A stretch of 64,000 nt of DNA from Stachybotrys elegans (taxonomy: Eukaryota > Ascomycota > Sordariomycetes > Hypocreales > Stachybotryaceae): NCBI GenBank assembly GCA_020746835.1, contig JAGPNK010000001.1, forward strand, positions 372,001 through 436,000, given 5' to 3'. The position numbers and the translations under genes are program-made. This document shows positions 51,801-61,723 of this stretch, piece after piece. The first letter of the stretch is position 1, and each line of letters begins with the position of its first letter. Below the pieces are notes generated by a model that saw only the letters and a list, made by a program, of their open reading frames with translations, was not told the origin of the DNA and searched no databases.

Positions 51801-53194
51801 GCCCTCCCGAGCATGAGGTTTAAAAGGCTTGCACTGTTTTTTTCACTGTCTTTTCCGGCTTACCCTGGACCCGTTCCCACACACCGTTACTATTCCCTGC
51901 ATCACGTGCGCCCAGCTTCCCCCACGGCTCCTTCGCATCACATGCTTCTTCACAGTGTATGTTGATCTTCTCATACAACTATAGTTCCTTTGCAGCCTTC
52001 CACATATGACTATGGCTTCTAATACATTGCTTGTCTGCTATACATTGTTTGTCTGGCTCTTCTTAGATAGCTCTCTATAATATCATGTTATAGAGGCATT
52101 AGGTATATAATTTAAAGGTAGTAAAAGTAATTAATTTAATAACCAAATAAAAAAACCAACCAAAAACCCATACTGAAAAACCAAGCTAATAACTCTAACT
52201 ATCTCTTTCTATTAGGGCTTCTAAAGCAAGCCAGCCCTTTATCCTCCCTTTATTAGCTTGATTTAGCTGCTAAGAGGCCTATTGTTAGCAAGTTAGGCCT
52301 TCTTACTCTTTCTACTCTACTGCTTTTTATATAGCTCTAGAGCTCTAAAGAAAGAGAAACAGTAGAAGTTATTCTATTATATTCTAAACTATTAGCAATA
52401 CTATTATTAGATAAGTTAGAAAAGACCCCTTAGAATAACTTACCTTATAGATAACTTTACTAGTATTAGTAGTGGTAGTAGCTAAGACTACTATAGCTAC
52501 TAGAGCAGTAGAGGGATTTAACCCCTCTGCTATATTATTATAGATATAGGTATTATTTACTTGCATTTTAATCTTAATTAGCTATAAGGCACAAGCAGGT
52601 AGTAGAATATAGATAATAAATTTATCTCTCTTAAGCCAGGAGCTTAAGGGCTTTATATAGCTATAGACAAGGTAGATTAAGCTTTTCTCTATTAGTAGCC
52701 TAGAGTAATGGCTTTTCTAGTATTATTAGTTAAAGCTTTCTATTAGCATTACTAGTAGCACTCTTTATCTAGGCATAGATTATAGTAAGGCTTCTATAGT
52801 ATTGGCAACCTTATTTAGTTAGTCAGCGTTCATCTAATGAGTTAACTAAAGCTTTCCAGCCAGACACTATTAGAGCCTTCTATCTAGTTTAACCCCGCCC
52901 CAACCCTCTGTATATATATATATATATATATATCTGCAAGCCAGCTTAATATCCCGTTATATTACATGCCTGTATATATATGGCTTATAACAGTATATAT
53001 ATACCTAAGTTATAGCCACCTGTGGCTCGGCCACTCAGCCAGTTAGCTACCCTATACAGGCAGCCTAATAATGGCCTTATTATTATTTCTCTTTACTATT
53101 TATAACTACATTAGTTACTAGGGCACTAGACACTATCTCTACTATTTATTTACTTACTACTACTTATACCCTATACTATATACTCTTTTCCTCA
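51801..53194 (+). mobile_element. S1 copy 28, full length (1394 bp), well preserved 5' end
   Basis: 14 bp duplications TTATAATTAATATA at 51787-51800 and from 53195. The 5' 270 bp is GC-rich, giving the best view of the family start (CCCTCCCGAGCATGAGG). On the minus strand an ATG at 52566 opens a frame that reaches a GTAAGT (G at 52443), followed by GCTAAT and TTTAG, an intron-like layout. Confidence 0.92.
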
Positions 53195-53841
53195 TTATAA
53201 TTAATATAAAACTATATATATTAAGTAATAGTATACTCTTTCTTTATTAATTATTCTATTATTAATATATTTATATATCTTTCTATTTTAATAACTACTT
53301 TAATAAAATTATAAATATAGTCTTTTATAGCTTTATTATAAAGAGTAAATATATATTTAATTATCTATATATTATATAGATAATAGTAATAGTTATTATT
53401 ATTAAAGAATATAATTTTATCTATATAATAAAAATAATATTACTACCTTTTAAAATTAAAGTTATTTCTTTATATATTATTATATAAGTTTTAGTATGCG
53501 AATAAAAGTATATTATAATAAGTATTATATAGTCTTTCTTTCTATTTTTATTTCTTAATATTATATATCTTTTTTTATAGATAGAATCTATTATTCTTAC
53601 TATTTTTATATACTTAATATTAATTATTATAGTATATAGTTTAGTATATTACTTTATATAGAGTTGCTTTAGCTATTCTTATAATTATTCTAATTCTAGT
53701 TTACTTTTCTATATTAGTAATAGTAAGTTATTACTTCTTAAATACTCTAATATATATGTATTTATTTATCTTAGGGTTTTAATATTTATATATAAAGGAT
53801 TCTTTTTTATTATAGTTATAGTATTTAATATCTTATTTATT
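53195..53841. other. AT-rich unassigned sequence
   Basis: Right half of the host sequence of S1 copy 28. No ORF or recognised domain. Confidence 0.4.
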
Positions 53842-54785
53842 ATAATAAGGAAAAGAATATATAATATAAAGTCTAAATAATAGAATATAAATAAATAGTA
53901 AAGATAGTATTTAGTACTCTAGTAACTAATATAGTTATAAATAGTAAATAGAAATAATAATAAGATTATTATTAGGTATATAAGGTAGCTAAGTGGCTAA
54001 GTAGCTAAGCAGTTAAGTAGCTAAGCTATAGTTAGCTATAAGCACTATTATAAGCTATATTAAGCTTAATTATATATAGGTATATAATACAATGGGATAT
54101 TAAGCTAGTAGAGAGTTGGGATAGGATTAAATAGAAGGCTCTAACTAATAGTGCCTAGCTAGAAAGCTTTAGTTAACTTATTAAATGAATAGTAACTAAC
54201 TAAATAAGGTTATATTATAGAAGCCTTACTATAAGTATAACTATAACTATACTTAGATAGAGAATACTCCTAGTAATATAAATAGAAAGCTTTAAACTAG
54301 AAAAGCTATTACTTTAGGCTACTAATAGAGCTATTAAAAGGCTTAATTTATATTTAGTCTATAGCTATATAAAGCCCTTAAGCACCTGGCTTAAAAGAGA
54401 AGAATTTCTTATTTATATCTAAGACTCTACTTATATTTATATCCCCTTAAATAAAATAAATAATGATTTATAAACTATAGCAGAGGGGCAAAATCTCTCT
54501 ATTACTCTAGTAGCTATAGTAGCTCTAATTGCTACCTCTATTTACATTTTTAATAATATTATTATTAAGGTAAGTCCTTCTAAACAGTCTAATAATAGTA
54601 TTACTAATAGTATATAATAGAATACTCTTTATATACTCCTAGTATATAGTAATTTTAATAAGGGATTATAGCTAAAGCCTAGTAAAAAGGGCAAAAGGAA
54701 AGGCTTTAGGCTATTTAAGAGGCTAGTAATAGAGGCTAGCTATATTAGTAATAGCTATAAATAGCTATAGGGCTGGCTTGCTTTA
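53842..54785 (-). mobile_element. S1 copy 29, cut by G4
   Basis: Runs from the reversed 3' end to GGCTTGCTTTA, where the G4 LTR begins. The remaining 5' third is not found, because the far side of G4 is lost. Confidence 0.75.
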
Positions 54786-55145
54786 TATTATAATTCACCT
54801 TGATTAAAGGTTATATAGAAACACATATAACCACTTTAGGACTACTACTCTACTTCCCTAAGTAGTCTAGGACTAATAGATAGAGTTAATAGTCCTAGAA
54901 CTGCTAAAAGAACTAATAGAAATAGTCCTTATAATATATAGATAGAAGGATTCTATAGAGTATATCTAGCTAGAAGCCTACTAGCTATTAATATAATTTA
55001 ATTACCTTAACTACTATATATATTAAGTATTTAACTATTATTAGATATAATATATACTTAATAGTATAGTATACTCTAATTGCTCTATTAATAACTAATC
55101 TTAATATAATTAGACTTAGTTATAGTTAGAAACCTAACTGTTATA
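54786..55145 (+). repeat. G4 5' LTR
   Basis: 360 bp, TATTATAATTC to CTGTTATA. Inverted and strongly A/T-shifted relative to the solo LTR at 50164-50522. Confidence 0.85.
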
Positions 55146-56062
55146 TATTAATAGCTCTTATTTAGATAGTTACTGTCTATCCTTAAGTAATACTTTTGAA
55201 AATTAATATATTATTTTAATTAAGTAATAATAAGATAGCTAATATACTCCTAAGTAATATAGAACTTTAGATAGAGATTTAAATGCTTAGAAACTGCTTT
55301 AATACTATAGGTACTAGAGAAGGGCTAACTTAGGAAAACTAGAATAATATTATTGCTATATGAAATGTAGTTAGTATCTTTATATAGTAGAATAATATTC
55401 TATAGAACTAGAATAATATTTTACTTTAATATATTAATGTTTATAATCTTATTACTAATATAGTTTATATTATAGCTAGAGAAGCTACTAAGGCTAGAGA
55501 TAGCTAAGAAATATATAAAAAAGAATATATCTTTAAGATTAATAAGCTTAATAAGTTTAATAGTAATTTTACTAAGATCTAAGACTTCTTTAAATAGCTT
55601 GAAATCTACTTTATCTATTTTTTAATAACTATTAAAGATAAGGGAGTTAAGATTAATTTTATAATTATTTAGCTAGAAGGAAATACTAAAAAGATATTTA
55701 CTTTAGTTCTATAAGACTAATAAGTGTATTTAGCTAAGGCTAAAAATATTAATAACTTATAGTATAATAAGACTATAGATATTTATAAGAACTTTAAGGG
55801 ATTTAAAATATAGATTAAGAACTTATTTAGTATTATTAATGAGAAATAGTAAGCTATTACCAAGCTTAGAAATCTTTAATAGACTAAGTTAGTCTTTCTA
55901 TATATTATAGAAGTCTAATAATTAAAAGTAATTCTAGAATAGAAAAAAGAGATTATTATTAACTTTATTTATATAGGACTAAAGGATAAGGCTAAGAATA
56001 AGCTTACTAAGGTAGTGGAACTACTAGATACTATAGCTAAATATACTACTATAGTTATTTAA

Positions 56063-57499
56063 GCCCTCCCGAGCATAAGGTTTAAAAGGCTTGCACTGTT
56101 TTTTTTTTCACTGTCTTTTCCAGCTTACCCTGGACCCGTTCCCACATACCGTTGCTGACTAAGCAGGTTCCCCGCATTACGTGCTTCCCCCACAGCTCCT
56201 TTACATCACATGTTCCTTCGCAGCTCAGCGTATGGCTTCCGCACACAACTACGGCTTCTAACGCATTGCACAGTACCTTCCGCATATGACTACGGCTTCC
56301 AATATATTACTTATCTATTATACATTGTTTATTAGGATAGCTCTCTACAATAGTATTGGCATTTAATTAAACATTATATTATAGGGGCATTAGGTATATA
56401 ATTTAAAGATAATAAAAGTAATTAATTTAATAACTAAACTAAAAAACTAACTAAAAACTTATACTAAAAAACCAAGCTAAGAGAGCTCTTTTAAAGTAAC
56501 TCTAACTATCTCTAGCTTCTAAAGTAAGCCTTATACTAGAGCTCTATAGCTATCTCTCTTTTATTAGCTTGATTTTGCTATTAAGAGGCTTATTATTAGT
56601 GAGTTAGGTCTTTTTACTCTTTTTGCCCTATTGCTTTTTATATAGCTCTAGGGCTTTAAAAAAAGAGAGATAGTAAAAGTTATTCTATTATATACTATTA
56701 GTAATACTATTATTAGATCTTTTAGAGTAACTTACTTTATGGATAACTTTACTAGTATTAGTAATAATAGTAGCTAAGGCTACTATAGCTACTAGAGTAG
56801 TAGGGAGATTTAATCTCTCTGCTATATTATTATAAATATAGGTATTATTTACTTATATTTTAATCTTAATTAGCTAGTATAAGTAGATAGTAGGATATAG
56901 ATAATGAATTTATCTCTTTTAAGCTAGGGGCTTAAGGGCTTTATATAGCTATAGACTGGAAGTAAAACAAGCTTTTCTCTATTAGCAGTCTAAAGCAATA
57001 GCAACCTTATATAGTTATAGTTATAGGCTTTTCTAGCATTATTAAAGCTTTCTATTTATATTATAGTATTCTCTATCTAGGTATAGTTATAGTTATAGTT
57101 ATAGTAAGGCTTCTATAGTATAATCTTATTTAATGAGTTAACTAAAGCTTCCTAGCTAGGCACTATTAGTTAGAGCCTTCTATCTAATCCTGCCCTAACT
57201 CTCTATATATGTATATATATGTATGTGTCTGTGAGAGGCTAGCTTGACATCCCGTCGCATTATATACCTGTGTATATATGGCTTGTAATAAAGTTGCAGC
57301 CACCTATAGCTTGGCCACTTAGCCACTCAGCCACTTAGCCAGTTAGCTACCCTGTATACAAGGGCAGCCTAATAATAGCCTTATTATTATTCTTCTCTAT
57401 TATTTATAACTATATTAATTACTAGGGCACTAGATACTATCTCTACTATTTATTTACTCTTTACTATTTATACCCTATACTATATACTCTTTTCCTTAT
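56063..57499 (+). mobile_element. S1 copy 30, full length (1437 bp)
   Basis: 13 bp duplications TATAGTTATTTAA at 56050-56062 and 57500-57512, inside G4 gag. The first 250 bp is nearly unmutated and includes two tandem units of about 44 bp (near 56220-56310); the hairpin region has four 8 bp units. A 67-codon minus frame (56082-56285) is a by-product of this GC-rich part. Confidence 0.92.
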
Positions 57500-59138
57500 T
57501 ATAGTTATTTAAATTAATAAATACCTTTATTAATATAATTAAAAAAAGAAATAGGGAAATAATAATATTAGAATTAGCTATTTTACTAATTAAGAAAGAA
57601 AATAGTAAGAAGGATACTTTACTTTATATAGAATATATATAGGAGCTATAAATACTAGTATTAGTATAATATAGTAGAAGGATAATATTATTTACTATAA
57701 TTGTAATAAGAAAGGCTATATTTAGAGAAACTATATAGAGCTAACTTAAAATAAGTTCTAAGTAGGAATACTTAAAGAAGGAGGATTTAGGGGAATAGAT
57801 AAGAAAGAATGTATATACTTTATACTACTCTCTAATAAAGGAAATACTAGTGTCTAGATTATAATATATACTATAGCAGTTATTATATATAATAAGGAAA
57901 AGCTATAGTTCTATAGACTTATAATCCCTTTGGATTAGGATAATTATAAAGCTATATAGAAGGATAATTTTGACCCTACTAAATAGAATAAACTCTATAA
58001 TAGAGAACTTAAATATAGATATATATCTAAGAAACAATTTAATAAAAAAGGGTATTACTAAGGGCTAGAGAACTATAAATACTAGATACCTAAGTAGATC
58101 TCTACTAAAAGAAGGTATTATAAAAGAGATTAATTATCTCTATCTATAAGTTATAAGTAGTAATATATATATTTATATATATATTAGGAAATTCTAAATA
58201 ATAGATATACTTTTAGGATATAAATAGTTTAAACAATATAATCTATAGATTAACTAGAAAACTAATTAGGTAAAATTACTTAGGCAGGCTATATTTAGTT
58301 ATATTAAAGTAGACTTAAAGAGATCTTAACCTTCTACTAAATAATTAAAAAAAGAAAGTAAAGAATAGAACTTTTATTATTTTTATAAAGAATAGTATAT
58401 AAATAAATATAAGAATAAAGGTAATAAGTAAACTATATTATATACTAAATAATATAATAGCTTAAGAATCTTAATAAAGACCTTAAAAAAATAAAATAAA
58501 AGTATAAAAAAAAAGAGATTAAAAATATATTAATATAATACTATAAATATAGAATATTCTTTAATAAGAAAGTTAAAGAAGGACTACTATAGTATTCTAA
58601 ATGGGATTATAAGACTAATATTATTAATAGAAAATAGCTATACTTTAATAAGCTATATATTGTTAATATAAAATAGAAAGAAGTACTTAAGGAGTATCTA
58701 GAATAGATACTATATTAAGAAAAGATTTAAGTATTTAAATTATTAACTAGATACCTAGTTATATTTATATTTAAAAAGAATAGTAAACTATAACTAGTTA
58801 TTAACTATTAATAGTTTAATACTATTACTAGTAAAAATAGAATATTAATATTTTTAATAGAAGAAATATAAAATAGATTATATAGTAAGATAATCTTTAT
58901 AGTACTAAACTTTATATTAGTATATAACTAGATTTAAATAAAAGAAAGATATAAATAGAAAATAGTATTTAGAATAAAGTATAGACTCTATAAGTATCTT
59001 ACTATACTATAAGGATTAATTAATATATTTATAATATTTTAATACATAATTATATATATTTTAAGAGAATATCTTAATATTTTTATTATATACTATCTTA
59101 ATAATATACTGATTTTCTTAGATAATAAGAAGGAATAT

Positions 59139-60306
59139 CCCTCCTAAGCATAAGGTTTAAAAGGCTTGCACTGTTTTTTTTTTACTGTCTTTTCTAGCTT
59201 ACTCTAGACCTATTTCTATATACTATTACTAACTAAGCAGGTTCCCTGCATTATATAACTAGCGCCTAGCTTCCCCTATAGCTCCTTTACATTATATGCT
59301 TCTTTACAGCTTCCTTTGCAGCTGCATAGCTTCCGTACATGACTACAGCTTCCAATGCATCGCACACCCTTAGCTTCCGCACACAACTACAGCTTCTGAT
59401 ATATTGCTTAACAGCTCTCTAAAATGTTATATTATAGGGGCATTAGGCATACAATTTAGTAGCAAAAGTGATCAATTTAATAACCAAACTAAAAAACCAA
59501 GCCAATTGCACTAGGGCCCTATATATTAATACAGAAGTCATTCTATTACTATTAGCAATACCATTATTAGAAGACCCCTCAGGGTAACTTACCTTATAGA
59601 TAACTTTACCAGTATTAGTAATAATAGCAGCTAAGGCTACTATAGCTATTAGAATAATTTTAGCAGGGGGATTTAATCCCTTTGCTATATTATTATAGAT
59701 ATAGGTATTATTTACTTATATTTTAACTAGCATAAATAGATAGTAGAATATAGATAATAAATTTATCTCTCTTAAACTAGGGACTTAAGGGCTTTATATA
59801 GCTATAGGCTGAAAGTAGAATAAGCTTTTCTCTATTAGTAGCCTAAAGTAATGGCTTTTCTAGTGTTATTAATTAAAGCTTTCTATTTATATTATGGTAT
59901 TCTCTATCTAGATATAGTTATAGTTATAGTTATAATAAGGCTTCTATAGTATAACTTTATTTAGTTAGTTAGTATTTATCTAATAAGTTAACTAAAGCTT
60001 CCTAGCCAGGCACTAATCCTGCCCTAACCCTCTGTATGTATATATCTTGACATTCCGTTGCATTACATGCCTATACATGGTTAAGCTCAGTGTGGCTTGT
60101 GACAGTGCTTGCAGCCACCTGTGGCTTGGCCACTTGGCCACTCGGCCACTTGGCCAGTTGGCTACCCTGTACGCCTGATAATAGCCTTATTGTTATTCTT
60201 CTCTACTATTTATAACTATATTAGTTACTAGGGCACTAGGTACTATCTCTATTATTTATTTGCTTTTTACTACTTATACTCTATACTATATATTCTTTTC
60301 CTTATT
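59139..60306 (+). mobile_element. S1 copy 31, internally shortened (1168 bp)
   Basis: 14 bp duplications ATAAGAAGGAATAT at 59125-59138 and 60307-60320, just after the YLNN box of G4. Both ends are complete but an internal part near 59520 is deleted. Four 8 bp GGCCACTT-type units at about 60128-60159. Confidence 0.9.
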
Positions 60307-61460
60307 ATAAGAAGGAATATAAGGAATATATATATAAAGTACTATAACTCTTTAAAAATATATAACTATTAGTTAATCTCTTTAAGAGTAAATTTTATAA
60401 AAAGAAAGTAGCCTTTTTAGAATATATTATCTTATATAATAAAATCTAGATAGATCTAAAGAAGATTGTAATAATTAAAAACTAGAAATCTTTAATAAAT
60501 GTTACTAAAGTATAATTCTTTATTAGCCTAGTAAACTACTACTAATAGTTTATTAAGAACTTTAGGAAGATTACTATACTTTTTATAAATATTATATAGA
60601 AAGAACTTAAGTTTTAATAGATAGAGAAATAATAGAAAACTTTTAAATAGATTAAGAATACTATTACTAATAAACCTATACTAAGGACTTTTAATCTTAA
60701 ATAAGAAATTAAACTTAAGATAGATTTATTTAATTTTATAAATAGGGTATAAATTATTTAGAGAGATAATAAAGGGAACTTATACTCTATTGCATTTTAG
60801 TTATATAAACTATATAGAATAGAACTTAGTTATTTAATATATAATAAGAAATTTCTAGTAATAGTAAAAGCTTTTAGAGAATTTAAGTACTACTATATAA
60901 ATAGTAAATACTAGATTAAGATCTTTATAAACTATAAGAATATTACTTACTTTATAATTATTTAGAAGTTAAGTAAGTAATAATTTAGCTATATTTTATT
61001 TAATTTAATTATATTATTATTTACTATAAGAGAATAGAGAATAGAAAAGTAAATATTATTAGCTAAAGACTAAACCTTAATAATAAATAGCTTATTATTA
61101 GTATATAATTCCTAGAGAAAACTCTAGAAAGATATTTATAATAAATTAGAGTTATAAAAATAAGAAATATATAACCAAAAGAATAATACCTTAAGATAAT
61201 TTAGAGAGCTATAATAGAATAATACTTTAAGGATTTTAAAGAATAAAATACTATTTTAGAAATAGAATAGGTAATATATTAAGAGAAAGTCTATTTACTA
61301 AGTAAAGTAAAATATAAAATTATTAATAATTATTATATTACTAACTATTATAACCCTAATAAAATAATAATATAAGTTAAAAAGCTTTATAGCTCTAATA
61401 CTCTTAATATAGCTCTAAAAGAATAAATAAAGAAATATAAATCTTATAATATAACTATTA

Positions 61461-61722
61461 TAATAAGAAAAAGAGTGTATAGTATAGGGTATAAGCAGTA
61501 GAGAGTAAATAAATAGTAGAGATAGTGCCTAGTGCCCTAGCAACCAATACAGTTATAAATAGTAGAGAAGAATAATAATAAGGCCATTATTAGGCTGCCT
61601 GTATAGGGTAGCCAACTGGCTGAGTGGCCAAGCCACAGGTGGCTGCGATATCACAAGCCACACATACACAGGCATGTAATGCAACGGGATATCAAGACAT
61701 ACACATACAGAGGGTTAGGGCA
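61461..61722 (-). mobile_element. S1 copy 32, 5'-truncated (about 262 bp), lightly mutated
   Basis: Joins the broken G4 integrase to repeat D copy 2. No shared duplication on its two sides, consistent with a later deletion or an insertion at a breakpoint. Confidence 0.75.
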
Positions 61723-61723
61723 T

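Larger units (their letters stand above)
54786..61460 (+). mobile_element. Ty3/Gypsy LTR retrotransposon G4, 3' end lost, RIP-inactivated
   Basis: 5' LTR 54786-55145, then plus-strand remnants in gag-pol order. Gag lies at about 55.5-56.05 and 57.5 kb. A CCHC knuckle at 57693-57734 has three of its four zinc ligands mutated (C>Y, H>Y, C>Y) and one TGT kept. Reverse transcriptase is at about 58.85-59.13 and 60.3-60.6 kb, with YLNNILIF at 59094-59117 (from YLDDILIF). RNase H is at about 60.72-61.0 kb (QRDNKGNLY, then AF-LYKL) and the start of integrase at about 61.23-61.45 kb. S1 copies 30 and 31 split it. No 3' LTR; S1 copy 32 and repeat D follow. Confidence 0.85.

Noticed and set aside
56082..56285. 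67-codon minus-strand reading frame
   Set aside because: Created by the unmutated 5' part of S1 copy 30; no equivalent frame in copies 19 or 28.
7922..61722. S1 as a MITE, solo LTR or Helitron
   Set aside because: No terminal inverted repeats, duplications of 13-19 bp instead of 2-10 bp or a fixed 5 bp, and truncation at one end only.
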